Shown here one piece after another: positions 46,325-58,098 of a DNA stretch of 64,000 bases. Numbering within the stretch: the first letter of the stretch is position 1; the number at the start of each line of letters is the position of its first letter. The stretch covers positions 5,713,565 to 5,777,564 of the forward strand of contig CM057841.1 of the NCBI GenBank assembly GCA_030068075.1. Reading direction: 5' to 3'. The position numbers and the translations under genes were made by a program. A model generated the notes under the pieces. It saw only the letters and a program-made list of their open reading frames with translations, was not told where the DNA came from and made no database searches. Source of the stretch: Paguma larvata. Its lineage: Eukaryota; Chordata; Mammalia; Carnivora; Viverridae.

Positions 46325-47185
46325 CTATCTTTTTTAGAGTAGTTTTAGCTTCACAGAGAAATTGACAGGAAAGTACAGAGGTTTGCCATATATCTCACCG
46401 CCCTCACATATGCATGGTCTCCCTCGTTATTCACATCTGCCCCTTCAGTGGTGCAGTTGTTATAACTGATGAACCGACAATGACGTGTTCTCACCCAAAG
46501 ACCGTGATTTATATTAAGGTTCATCTCGGTGTACATTTTATGGGTTTGGATAAGTGTATAATGACATGTGTCCACCATTATAGTTATACAAATTAGTTTC
46601 ACTACCCTAAAATTTCAGTTTCACTGCCCTAAAAATTCTCCACCTAATCGTCCCTCCCTCCTGGCTAGCCTCTGGCAACTACTGCTATTTTTACTGTCTC
46701 CATAGTTTTGCCTTTTCCAAAATGTTGTATAGTTTGTAGCCTTTTCAGGATGGCCCCTTTGACTTAGTAATATGCGTTTAAGTATTCTCCATTGTCTTTT
46801 CATGGCTTGACAGTGCTCACTCTCTCACATTCTCTCACTTTCTCTAAGTGCTGAGTAATATTCCATTATCTGGATGTACCACAGTTTATTTATCCATTCA
46901 CCTAATAAACAACATTTTGATTGCTTCCAAGTTTTGCCGATTGTAAATAAAGTTGCCTGTATACATCCATGTGCAGGTTTTTGCATGGATATACGTTTTC
47001 AACACATTTGGGTAAATATCAAGGAATGCAGTTGCTGGATTGCCTGGTAAGCCTGTTAGTTTCATAGCAAACTTTCAGACTGTCTTCAAAGTGACTGTGC
47101 CATTTTGCTTCCCTCCCAGCAATGAATGAGAGTGCCAGTTGCTCTTCATCCTCACCAGCATTTGATGGTGTCAGCGTGAGCTTTC
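46325..47185 (-). mobile_element. Old L1 3'-region fragment (L1M type)
   Basis: A long antisense run is present: ttagcttcacagagaaattg, catagttttgccttttccaa (46702), taatattccattatctggat (46855), tttatccattcacctaataa (46890) and ttctcttcatcctcaccagc-like text (47140). Confidence 0.7.
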
Positions 47186-47394
47186 TTTTCACTCTACTCT
47201 GACCATAGCTTTCCCATTCTCAGTTGATAGCAACCCCATCCTTCCAGTTGCTGAGACTAAAAATCTAGGGGTCATTTCTTAACTCATTCCTTTTCTCACA
47301 CCGCAGAACCAGCCCTATAGGAAGTCTGATTAGATCTACTTTCAAAACATGTCATAAATCTGATCCCTTTTTGTCACCATGCCTGCTCTCCACC

Positions 47395-48060
47395 TGATAA
47401 GAGCCACCGTCCTCTATCTTAATTTCTGCAATGGTTACCAACTGATCTTTATCCTATGCTTGTTCTTTTCCAAGTCCATTGTCAACTCTTCAGCCAACAT
47501 GACCCTTTCAAAGTATGAATCAGGTAATGTCCACATTTGACCAAAATCCCAGAAGCCCTCCTCATTTTACTTGGAGAAAATTCAAAATTCTTACAAGACC
47601 TTGAGGAACTTCACAGGTCTTTAGCCCATGTTCCTCCCTGACCACTTTTAAACCCTGTGGCTCATTCATCTCATTTCATAAGCATCACTACCTGACTTTC
47701 CTTGGCACAATGACACTGGCTGATACCTGTGCTTGGGTCATATACTCAAAAATGCCGCATGGCTTAATTCATCTTTATCCAAGTCTTGCCTAAAGTTTCA
47801 ATTTGCCACCAGGTCTCCCTCACTACTCTACCTTCTCATTCCCTGCTCATCCCCCAACTCCAGCTTACTCCCCCTCAATGTACCTGTCATCATATAGCAT
47901 GCTGAATATTACTCATTATTATCTAATATCTGTCTCAATACAGGTAAGTTCTCTTCTCCCTTTCCCCTTCCTCTCACCCTCTGTAGATCACTTAAACCAA
48001 GAATAATGTATTACACACTTCAGGTGTTTAACATCTGTTTATTGAATTAGCAAATAAAAG
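47395..48060 (+). mobile_element. L2-like LINE fragment
   Basis: Sense-strand L2-type text is present: tttctgcaatggttaccaac, cagccaacatgaccctttca, cccagaagccctcctcattt, and an end like aggtgtttaacatctgttta before ttgaat. It is diverged and the family call is from memory. Confidence 0.5.
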
Positions 48061-48066
48061 TTGCCT

Positions 48067-48180
48067 TGGGAGTACCTGGCTGGCCCAGTCAGTAGTGTGT
48101 GTGACTCTTGATCTTGGGATTGTGGGTTCAAGCCTCATGTTGGGTGTAGAGATTATCTAAAAATAAAATATTTTTAAAAA
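48067..48180 (+). mobile_element. Short old-type CAN-SINE
   Basis: tRNA-like head (gggagtacctggctggccca) with a short body (ttgggtgtagagattatcta) and an A-rich tail; about 114 bp. It lacks the CT-rich section of younger copies. Confidence 0.75.
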
Positions 48181-48239
48181 TTTGCCTGACTTTCTTCATA
48201 TTCATTTTTAATTCTTTGGCAATTTTTACTTAATGGTTC

Positions 48240-48368
48240 TTTTCCTCTTTCAGAATACAATTGGGTAGTGTAAGAATCATATTTGAGAGGCATGATCCTC
48301 AGGTTGGCCAGAAACACAGACCAGCCTTGAATGAAGCTTCCTTCTTTCATTTCACACACACACACATG

Positions 48369-48401
<33 letters not shown>

Positions 48402-49400
48402 ACGAGCCAAGCATCCTCATCTCCTCCGTCATTCCCACCTGATACTTTTCAGACAACTTAACTTTGTTTCCCCCTGGCTGTTCCTGCTTTTCTTTCTTTC
48501 TTTGTGAGTTAATCACTACTATTAGCTCCTAGTAATTTGTCCCTTTTACATTTTTTTCCAGAGAGAATTTCAACTCTCCATGCAGGCACTGTCACTGCAA
48601 TTATTGGTGAAATGATAATCACTTCCCAGCAAAGAGATGAGATCATGGTATCCCAAACCTTTATCTCAGATAAGATACCGCCTTTGCACACATGCTCCGG
48701 ATCTGACTAAAATCTGCTGTTTTGGTGGGGAATGACATTTGGTAAGTAGAACTTCCTTTTAGATCAAGAGAGAGATTCTAAGAGAAAAATGATACTGCTA
48801 AGAAAATATTTTAAGAAATATTGTGTGTGAATATAATCTTACTTTCCTTGGGAGAGAACATGGGCACAAATATATACAGAAGGGATATTTTCTGAGGGTT
48901 CCTAAGAAGTAGAGACCCAACAATCCTGTCTGGAGGCTGGCCGATGTCTGTCCTCTGCCTTCTTGGTTAATAGCCCTCTGAACTTCTGGTGTTCGGGAGG
49001 TTACCAGAAATCATCAGGTAATATTATTGCGTTAAGATCTACATGTGACCCTGACCTTCACCTAGATATAAAGGTCCTTTGCTCTTCCCTGAACTTTAGC
49101 GGTTGCTTTGAATCCGTTGTGGTTTCGAAAGTCATTACCCAGACTCAACCTCACAAGCAGTCATAACTTGATCTGTTCTAACCACAGAGATCCTAGTCAG
49201 GGGAGCTGTTGGTCAGGAGTGTCCTGCCGCTTTCGTGGGAAGTAAAATCTGCCCCAAACAGTTCCTAATTGTGCCTCTAAAAAGGCAATTCGCTCAAACA
49301 AATGAGATGAGGTTTTATATTTGTACATGAATGTCTATGTTTCTTAAAGGACATGTGGGACCAGTATTCACAGAACATTTGTGCTACATTATTTACCCAA
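48240..49400 (+). repeat. Local repeated module, most complete copy
   Basis: It aligns with 26.5-27.2 kb in its first half and 33.96-34.4 kb in its second half. Parts resemble 6.77-7.4, 7.6-8.25 and 34.9-35.3 kb. It contains a (CA)n microsatellite at 48353-48400. Function and family are unknown. Confidence 0.5.
48353..48402. repeat. (CA)n microsatellite
   Basis: About 22 CA units with a few interruptions. Confidence 0.95.
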
Positions 49401-49898
49401 ACATTGTTCTTCTCACTCCCGCTCAACTGAAATACCTAATTATTATAAAATTCATTTTTATTATTTATTATAAATAAATCTCTATTATGATTATGATTCA
49501 AGGACAGCTCTCCTATCTCTTTCTCTTTGTATTTGTTAATCAATTTCAAATGTATATTTAATTTTACCTGTGATTTCCTAAATTTTTCAACTGGAGTTAT
49601 AAACCTTCTATCTTTTTCCCAACAGATATTTGAACAAGTTTAAATGCATATGCATAAAATAAATTCTTTTCTTCCTCACTCTCCTCTTTCCTAAGCTCAC
49701 ATGTCACTGGGTTTATGATTTGTTATCAGTTATTGTGTATCCTTCCAGAATCGTTTGATTCATTAGCATGTACTTTTCTTAATTAATCTGTACTTCACTA
49801 AGATTCCAGTGTTTCCCAAACTTTAATGTCGGTTAAATAATGAATTTTAATTTGATAATTTATTGCCTATTAATCTAAATAACAAAAACATTATTCGT
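49400..49898. other. AT-rich spacer
   Basis: Low-complexity attatttattataaataaat near 49450-49490; otherwise nothing recognised. Confidence 0.5.
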
Positions 49899-50133
49899 TA
49901 AAGTTTATTTATTTTGAGAGAGAGAGAGAGAGAACGCATATGCACGTGTGAGCCAGCGGAGGAGGGGAAGAGAGAGAGTGGGGGGAGAGAGAGAAAGAGA
50001 GAGAGAGAATATCTAGCAGGTTCCATGCTGTCAGCACAGAGCGGATGTGGGGCTTGAACTCACAAACCATGAGATCATGACCTGAGCTGAAATCGAGAGT
50101 CGGCCGCTTAACCATCTGAGCCACTCAGGCACC
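49899..50133 (-). mobile_element. Older CAN-SINE
   Basis: A GA-rich expanded middle (49915-50010) and a mutated head (catctgagccactcaggcac). The flanks ataacaaaaacatt and ataacagaaatatt are imperfect duplicates. Confidence 0.9.
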
Positions 50134-50908
50134 CTGATAACAGAAATATTGCAAAACTGAAGACCAGTCTTGTTTGATGTATCCTATATTTATTCTCTGG
50201 AAACATCTAACATTTAGAAGGTTATAAAAAATCACTATCTAATTAAATGTGGATAATAGAACTGAAATTTTTACCTAATTATATTTTATATACAGAAAGA
50301 TCCTACTCCTATGCAATTATACCAATTTTTAGACTGAGAAACCATAATTAATTCATTTTATATTTATCTAGGTGAGGTTATGTGAGAGTATAATATAATA
50401 ATGTAAAGCGAAGATGTGAATATGAATTAAATATTTGGCACAGGAGTATAGTATATTTCTGCATATAAATGGTATCTCCTTTTAAATTTATTATGCATTT
50501 GCATGATAATATCTAAGAAAAGACATTAAAATTTTTAAAATAAGAAATGCTTATTTATATAACTTTCAATGTTAGAAAATAGATGACCATATATCTCATT
50601 GATTAGAGGGGCACCTAGGATGTAATAAATTGCCGCTCCTTTCCATTATTCTTAGGCAAAATATGTTCTATTATTTTGTGCTTCATCTTTATATGTTAAT
50701 TTTTTCATGCTTTTCATCTTATATAAAGTATACATTTCACATATTCCACTAAGTTTAAATTACTGGGCTTATGTTACATGAATTGCTTACTACGTCTTTA
50801 TCACAAGCCATTATTTTAAAAAATATGTACATCCTATATGGTTTATCTGTTAGATTTAGATTTTTTACTTATATACATGCTTTTATTTTTAAAATATTAA
50901 GACATTTG
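50134..50908. other. Very AT-rich spacer
   Basis: About 775 bp with no gene, repeat or regulatory element that I can support. Confidence 0.5.
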
Positions 50909-51125
50909 GGGCACTTGGGTGGCTCCGTCGGTTAAGCTTCCAACTCCGGCTCAAGTCATGATCTCGGGGTTCTTGAGTTCAAGCCCCACAACAGGCTCTG
51001 TGCTGCCAGCTCAGGGTCTGAAATCTGCTTCCGATTCTGTGTCTCCCTCTCTGTCCTGCCCCTCCCCCACTCATGCTCTGTCTGTCTGTCTCTCTCTCTC
51101 TCTCAAAAATAAATAAATATTTAAG
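50909..51125 (+). mobile_element. Felid CAN-SINE
   Basis: Full-length, with a tctgtctgtc-expanded CT tract and an aaataaataaatatt tail. Confidence 0.94.
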
Positions 51126-51295
51126 AAATTAACATTTAAGAAACATGTATATACATGTTCATTATTTGTCTAAATGGCATATAGTAGAAATGTAGCTTTA
51201 TTTATTCAAATAAGCGTGCAAGTATCTTAATAATAGTTTTGAATAAACTTTTCTTTCCCAACTGATTTTTATTGTTTTTAATTTTTCTTAAAAAT

Positions 51296-51508
51296 TTTTT
51301 TAATGTTTATTTTTGAGAGCAAAAAGAGAAAGACAGAGTGTGAGCAGGGGAGGGGCAGAGAGAGAGGGAGACACAGAATCCAAAGCAGGCTCCAGGCTCT
51401 GAGCCGTCAGCACAGAGCTGGACGCGGGGCTCAAACTCATCATTAACCGTGACCTTATGACCTGAGCTGAAGTCAGATGCTTAACCAACTGAGCCACCCA
51501 GAGACATC
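51296..51508 (-). mobile_element. Felid CAN-SINE
   Basis: Full-length minus-strand copy. The head ends in gccacccagagacatccc (mutated). Confidence 0.93.
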
Positions 51509-51859
51509 CCAGCAATTGTTTTTTAAATTCATTTTTACTCACAGTAAGTTTCTACTATTTTTCATACCTGTAAGTCTTTATCTCTGTGTTCTATATACAA
51601 AAAACTCTAACCAATTTTATCTCTATTTTTTCCCTACCTCCTTACATGTCAAATACTTTGGAACATTTTCTAGTCTCTGTTCATAATCTGCCTCATAGCT
51701 TCAATTTTACTCTCTGGCTGTGACTAAAAGCAAGCTGTAATTGCAATTTTTTCAATAACCAATAGAATTAATCCTTGCATTAAATTCAATTTCATTTATT
51801 TTTCTTCTTTTTCACTAGCACAGGAAACTTGTATACATTATCTGGTTATAAGTTAGATT

Positions 51860-52062
51860 TTTTTTTTAATTTAATTTGAGAGAACAAGAACATGAAGGGG
51901 GGAGGGCAGAGAGAGAGAGAGAGGGAGAGGGAGAATCTCAAGCAGGCTTTGCCCTGTCAGCACAGGGCCTGATGCAGGTCTTGATTTTGTGAACTGCAAG
52001 ATCATGACCTGAGCTGAATTAAGGAGTCAGACACTTAACTGACTAAGCCACCCAGGTGCCCC
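51860..52062 (-). mobile_element. Older CAN-SINE
   Basis: 12-bp perfect duplication ataagttagatt at 51848-51859 and 52063-52074. Confidence 0.93.
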
Positions 52063-52101
52063 ATAAGTTAGATTGTTTAAGCGTACTTTTATTTACTTTA
52101 T

Positions 52102-52311
52102 TTTTTTAAACGTTTATTTGTTTTTGACAGACAGAGAGACAGTGCATGAGCAAGGGAAGGGCAGAGAGAGAGGGAGACACAGAATCCGAAGCAGGCTCCA
52201 GGCTCTGAGCCGTCAGCACAGACCTCGACGCGGGGCTTGAACCTACAGACGGTGAGATCATGACCTGAGCCGAAGTCAGCCGCTCAACCAACTGAGCCAC
52301 CCAGACACCCC
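52102..52311 (-). mobile_element. Felid CAN-SINE
   Basis: 14-bp perfect duplication tttatttactttat at 52088-52101 and 52312-52325. Confidence 0.95.
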
Positions 52312-52493
52312 TTTATTTACTTTATAGATTTATTTTTTGATGTTTAAGCTTCCCGTTTGGGACCATGGCTTACCTCTGCTTCTTTAGATCTTTTTAAAAA
52401 ATTGATGCAGTTTCTTTCAATACTTCTTCCATATTTCTGTAATTTTATCATTGAATTGTACACGTAAGCATGCCTTTCATAATATTGTGTTCT

Positions 52494-52694
52494 TTTTTAT
52501 TTTAAGTTTATTTATCTGAAAGGAGAGAGAGCACACGAAAGCAGGGGAGAGACAAACGGGAGGAGAGGGATTGAGTCCCAAGCAGGCTCAGTACTGCTGA
52601 CGCAGAGCCTGATGCTGGGGCTCAAACTCATGTACCGTGAGTTCATGACCTGAGCTGAAGTCTGATGCTTAACTGACTGAGCCACCCAGGTGCC
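52494..52694 (-). mobile_element. Older CAN-SINE
   Basis: Head (actgactgagccacccaggt) and purine-rich middle are clear. No good flanking duplicates. Confidence 0.87.
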
Positions 52695-52910
52695 TGTGCT
52701 TATATTTTTAAATACAACACTGTCTCTAGAGAAAAAAAAGGTAATTATTACTTTTTAAAATGTAGTATTTGTGTATAGTCTAAACACTTATTGGTATTAA
52801 TAATTCATTTTATTTGTTGTATTTAGCAATTATGTACCTGCATTCTCTCTGAATGTTAGACATGTGATTTTATGATTTCCATAAATACAACCAGGATTAC
52901 ATTTCATCTT

Positions 52911-53031
52911 TTTTTTAATTGGTGCCACGCCCAGTGTGGAGCCCAATGGGGGACTTGAACTCACAACCCTGAGATCAAGACAGGAGCTGAGATAGAGTCA
53001 GATGCTTAACTCACAGAATCATACAGGTGGC
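52911..53031 (-). mobile_element. Diverged CAN-SINE fragment
   Basis: Short old-type copy: gagcccaatgggggacttga, then ctgagatcaagacaggagct, with a mutated head end. Confidence 0.65.
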
Positions 53032-53128
53032 TGTATTTCATCTTCTTGATGGACTATGCTGAACTGTTTCAACAAAAAATGGTGGTATACAGCACTGTGA
53101 TCTTTTTGGAGAACAATTTAAAACAATT

Positions 53129-53342
53129 TTTTATGTTTATTTATTTATTTTTGAGAGAGACAGGGCCAATAAGAGCAGAGGGAAGGGTATAGAGAGAGGG
53201 AGAGAGAGAATTCCAGGCAGGATCCTCGCTGTCAGCACAGAGCCTGATGCAGGGCTCAAACCCATGAAACCGTGAGATCATGACCTGAGCTGAAACCAAG
53301 AGTGGGACAAGCGCTGAACCAACTGAGCCACCCACGGGCCCC
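53129..53342 (-). mobile_element. Older CAN-SINE
   Basis: Full-length. The flanks gagaacaatttaa and cagaacagttttt are imperfect duplicates. Confidence 0.9.
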
Positions 53343-55020
53343 TCAGAACAGTTTTTAATATTTAACCACTATCATACAAAAAGAAAAAAGAAAAGAAAGG
53401 CACAAAAACCCCAATATCTAGTAATTTTGGAAAAAATTAAAGCTGTGCTTGAGGCAGTATCTCCTTAATATGCTGCATCCTTATTGCTGAGGCCCGTGAT
53501 TGGCAGCCCAGATGTTACTCCTAAACAATAGATGTGTTTTGCTAGCTTATATCGTGTTTTCATTGGAAGCATGTTTTTATAAAAATTGAGAATATTGCAG
53601 AAACCAACTTGGGTTGGTTGATATGGTAATACAAGTTAAAAATTGATCAGAGCTCAGAAATACCTACCCACTTGATTGGGTCTTGGCATTTTTCACTTTA
53701 CAACTCTACCTATGTGGCTGGCTTTGCTTTTTTCACTTTCCTCCCTTCATAATGAAGGCATTTAAATTGTTGGTGCTGGCTTAGAAAAAATACTAAGAAA
53801 AAGAGTAAGATCAATAGATTTCAATGCACTCACCTGAAAGTGACAGGGTAAATATGCAGAATAAGAAAGCATGGTGCTGTGGACAATGAAAGGACAAAAT
53901 TGAAGCAAACAACAAACTTAATATTTGCCAGTTGTTACAACAAATACTTTCCAACTTTAAAATAGACCTTTTCAAACATCTGTAGCAGAGAAGAGGGTAA
54001 TAATGGTAGGAGGCACATGAACCTGTCACACAGCTCCAGCAGAACTCGTCCAGGGCCACACTCATTTCATCTGTGAACCTGCCGCATCTTCCCTCCAGCA
54101 AAAATCCATAGGTCCCTGTATTGCCCTCTGCACCCACCCATTGTGACATTCCTCCTGGCCCTACCACCTACGGATCCCACAGTCATTAATGAATATTGTC
54201 TCAATTTAGGTGACGTTCCACCCTGTCCCCCTTTTATTAGGTTAAAACTTCTACAAACAGAGAAAATTTAGATAGCAAAAAAGATCTTAATCCTTTCCCT
54301 TTATTTTCCCCTTTTCAGCATGTTGATTTGGTCTTCTATCATCCTCCAAATGTAAGATTATTTTTTTAAAGTAGTGAGAAAAATGTATTTTTAAAACATG
54401 TTTGTTTTAATTTGTTACAATTACTATTTAATGCTAAAAATATCCCACACTTTGTCATTGGGAATCCTTCCTGTTAACTCTTGGCATCTGTTTACATAAT
54501 CTCAGTAGTTTGGGGTGGCTCTTTTGTTTTCTCCTACAATAGGGAGTTCTGAGATAGTTTCTGCAGCTTCTACCCCAGATGTGGATTCATTCATTTCTTC
54601 AGGAAGTTCTAATTATCTTTTAATAAAATGTTGTGTACAGTGTATGTATGGGCATACATTTATGAGCATATATAATTACAGAATCAAAATACTATTTTTT
54701 TACTTACAACATTAGAAGTGTAGTAATTTGTTATTTTGTTTTCATATGTGTTAATATAGAATATATGTTCAAGTTATGGTGCTTAAAATATAGACATAAC
54801 TGCTTTGGGTTAAACCTGAATTTAGCACACATTTAGGTCTATTTATTTTTTGTTTGTTTTTATGTTTGCCTTATGTTTGATAATACTTTTGTCACCATAT
54901 ATATTTAGATAAATATGTAAAAAAATTGTGGCACCAAAGCCACAAACTAGGTGTACTGAGAGCAGTCTGACTTCATACTTTGTCCTGTGCTCTTTCTCCA
55001 CTATCACCTACAGGTGCTCA
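53343..55020. other. AT-rich spacer without recognised features
   Basis: About 1.7 kb. I see no exon pattern, pseudogene or named repeat. The minus-strand frame at 53811-54167 shows no protein motif. Confidence 0.45.
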
Positions 55021-55023
55021 TTT

Positions 55024-55250
55024 AAAAAAATTTTTTTTAATGTTTATTTATTTTTGAGAGAGAGACAGAGACAGAGTGTGAGCAGGGGAGGGGCAGAGAG
55101 AGAGAGAGGGAGACATAGAATCGGAAACAGGCTCCAGGTTCTGAGCTGTCAGCACAGAGCCCAATGTGGGGCTTGAACCCACGTGCCTTGGAGCTGTGAG
55201 ATCATGACCTGAGCTGAAGTCGGCCACTTAACCGACTGAGCCACCCAGGT
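55024..55250 (-). mobile_element. Felid CAN-SINE
   Basis: 12-bp perfect duplication aggtgctcattt at 55012-55023 and 55251-55262. It carries a short extra segment (ccttggag) in the body. Confidence 0.95.
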
Positions 55251-55407
55251 AGGTGCTCATTTTTAGAATTTGTAAATGTATTCTTATAGTTTAAAAATTT
55301 GGTCACATACACATAGATAAATGGATTATAGTTATACTCCTTTTATTAGGAACATAAGCTAACTGCACACAATATTCTGACACTTTCTGTTTTTTTACCT
55401 GATTATT

Positions 55408-55599
55408 CTTTTTAATGTTTTTATTTTTATTTTTGAGAGAGAGACAGAGTGTGAGCAGGGGAGGGGCAGAGAGAGAGGGAGACAGAATCTGAAGCAGGCT
55501 CCATGCAGAGCCCGACCTGGGGCTTGAACTCATGGACTGGGAGATCATGATCTGAGCCAAAGTCGGTTGTCCAACCGGCTGAGGCACCCAGGCACCCTG
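55408..55599 (-). mobile_element. Felid CAN-SINE with internal deletion
   Basis: The stretch that normally reads aggctctgagctgtcagca is missing near 55503. The flanks ttacctgattatt and ttacctgattgta match. Confidence 0.92.
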
Positions 55600-55927
55600 A
55601 CATCTTACCTGATTGTATGTCCTGGAAATGCAGCAGTAGAGAGAACTTTATGGTACCTAGTGCCCCATTGTGAACATGCACTATGATTCCTCAGTATCCC
55701 GTTGATTGACATTGGGTTGCTTTCAATCTTTGTAATTACTAATAGTCCTGCAAAAAATTGTATTGCACATATAAAAGGCATGTCTAAATATTCATATCAA
55801 GTTGAGAAATTATATGACCAAAGACATTTTCTTGGTGTATTGAGAATAACAAAATTTTCTATTTTAGTCTCCAGATTCCTGTGATTCAAATAAAAACAGC
55901 CGCCAGTATCCCTTTTATATCGATGAA

Positions 55928-56821
55928 ATGGTTTCCTCTAACTTAAAGTTGGGTATTGTTTTCCTCACCCAGACTGGAGTTGGGATCCTTGGAAACTCCT
56001 TGCTGCTTTGTCTTTATATCTTTACTTGGCTCACTAGACACATGTTGAGACCCACAGACTTGATTCTCATCCAGCTAGTCCTAGCTAACAACTTGGTGCT
56101 TTTTCATAAAGGAATTCCTCAGACAATGGCAATGTTCATGTTGAAATCTTTTCTGGATGATGCTGGATGTAAGCTTGTCTTCTATTTTCACTGAGTAGCC
56201 AGAGGAATTTCCCCCAGCACCACCTGCCTGCTCAGTGGTTTCCAGGCCATTAAGCTCAACACTAACACCTCCAAGTGGTTGGAGCTCAAGGTTACATTTC
56301 CAAAGTGCATTGGCTTCTGCTGTTTCCTCTGCTGGATCCTGCATCTCCAATATCTTTATTGCTTTGCACGTTACTGGACCAAGAAAGAACAAAAACACGA
56401 GTGTGGAGAAAATTTATGAATACTGTAATTCACCCATTCCAGACAAATTTTTAGTTTTACTACATGCAGTCATGTTCTCCTTCATTGATGTCACTTGTTT
56501 GGGCCTCATGGCCTGGTCTAGTGGCTCCATGGTCCTTGTCCTGCTCAGGCACAAGGAGTGTGTCCGATACATTCACAGCAACAGCCTTTCCCCCAGACCT
56601 TACTCCGAGGCCAGAGCCACACACACCATCCTGGCCCTGGTGAGCATGTTCATCTCCTTTTATTTTCTCTCTTCCATTTTGTATTTGTGGGTAACACTGT
56701 GAACCCAAGCCACTGGCTGATGAAGATCTCTGCAGGCTTCCCGACCTTCAGCCCCTGGGTGCTCCTTGTCAGTGACACCCGTGCCTCTCAGTTTTTCTCT
56801 GCTTCTAGGGAAGAAAAATAA
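55928..56821 (+). pseudogene. Vomeronasal type-1 receptor (VN1R) pseudogene
   Basis: VN1R proteins are seven-helix pheromone receptors of vomeronasal neurons. The relic is an intronless ~890-bp sequence. It starts at ATG 55928 and covers TM1 (GVGILGNSLLL), TM2 (PTDLILIQLVLAN), the TM3 entry (CKLVFY), the family pattern TTCLLS..QAI and later helices to the end. A TGA at 56192-56194 lies where the family usually has Arg (CGA). Frameshifts near 56340 and 56690 move the rest through two other frames. It is dead as a receptor. VN1R loci often sit among KRAB-ZNF genes, which fits the setting. Confidence 0.92.
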
Positions 56822-56892
56822 TTTTTCTAAGTATGGTCTCTAAAACAATAAGTTGCCTGTAGGACATCCTATCATTTCATCACTTTTTTTTG

Positions 56893-57110
56893 TAGATTTT
56901 TAAAAAATGTTTTTTTCATTTTTGAGAGAGAGAGAGACAGAGTGCAAAGGGGGGAGGGGCAAAGTGAGAAGGAGACACAGAATCCGAAGCAGGCTCCAGG
57001 CTCTGAGCTGTCAGCACAAAGCCAGACACGGGGCTCAAACCCACAAACTGTGAGATCATGACCTGAGCCGAAGTTGGATGCCAAGCCAACTGAGCCACCC
57101 AGGAGTCCCT
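56893..57110 (-). mobile_element. Felid CAN-SINE
   Basis: The atttcatcactttttt and atttaatcactttttt duplicates (about 56873 and 57111) flank it. Confidence 0.94.
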
Positions 57111-57291
57111 ATTTAATCACTTTTTTGTGTGTTTGTATGCCCATGTTTAATGCCAGATGATCTATTATCACATAGGAACTCAGTATGGGATAACAGCAAA
57201 AATAACCCTGGCCTCATACTGCTTATAAGATTGCCAAAACATGAACACGGTGTAAATAATATCTCAATGATGACTTTCTAAAATTATAGGG

Positions 57292-57500
57292 GTGCCTGGG
57301 TGGCTCAGTTGTTTAAGCATTTGACTCTTGGTTTTAGCTTAGGTCATGATCTCGCAGTTTCATGAGTTTGAGCCCCAAACTGGGCTCTGTGCTGGCAGTG
57401 CAGAACATGCTTGAGATTCTCTCTCTCTCCCTTGCTCTCTGCCCCCCCCCACTCTGTCTCTCTCAAAATAAATAAGCCTTAAAAAAATTTTAAAAAATAA
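57292..57500 (+). mobile_element. Older CAN-SINE
   Basis: Head ggggtgcctgggtggctcag, diverged body (ttgactcttggttttagctt) and A-rich tail. Confidence 0.92.
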
Positions 57501-57892
57501 TATTATATAATGCTGTTCATTGGAGAATATCAGGCAATACTGATAATGACATGGGGATTTTTGTGTTTAGTTCTGTTGACTCAGACTTTGAAGTGACATC
57601 CAGAAGATTCATTGCATTGTGAAAGCATATTGAGTGAAAAGTGTTTCAAGTGAGAAGAAAGTGACTGGAAAATACCCCAAATTGGTATGACACAGTTGGA
57701 CTTAAAAGAATTAAAAGAAGTTTATGAGGTTTAGCAAAGAGTGGGGCAAGGGAGGAGAGTAGGTGGTATCTTCTGGCAGAGGCTGGAGGTGGTGTCAATG
57801 ATCAAAACTTTTCATAGGAAAGATCATGGGTCTTGGCGAATTTTTGTCCACTGAAATAATCAAAATTGTGATAAAAAATAAAAAATAATTTG

Positions 57893-58098
57893 GGGTGCCT
57901 GGGTGACTCAGTTGGTTAACCATCCAACTTCCACTCAGGTCATGATCTCTTGGTCTGTTAGTTCGAGCCTCGTGTCGAGCTCTGTGCTGACAACTCAGAG
58001 CCTGGGGCCTGCTTTGGATTCCATGTATCCATCTCTCTCTGCCCCTCTCCCACTTGCACTCTGTCTCTCTTTCAACAATAAACTTTAAAAATTTTTTA
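57893..58098 (+). mobile_element. Felid CAN-SINE abutting LINE-1
   Basis: The tail (aaactttaaaaattttttaa) runs directly into the L1 5' end. Confidence 0.92.

Noticed and set aside
53811..54167. 118-residue minus-strand frame
   Set aside because: No start context, splice signals, motif or paralogue; length is within chance expectation.
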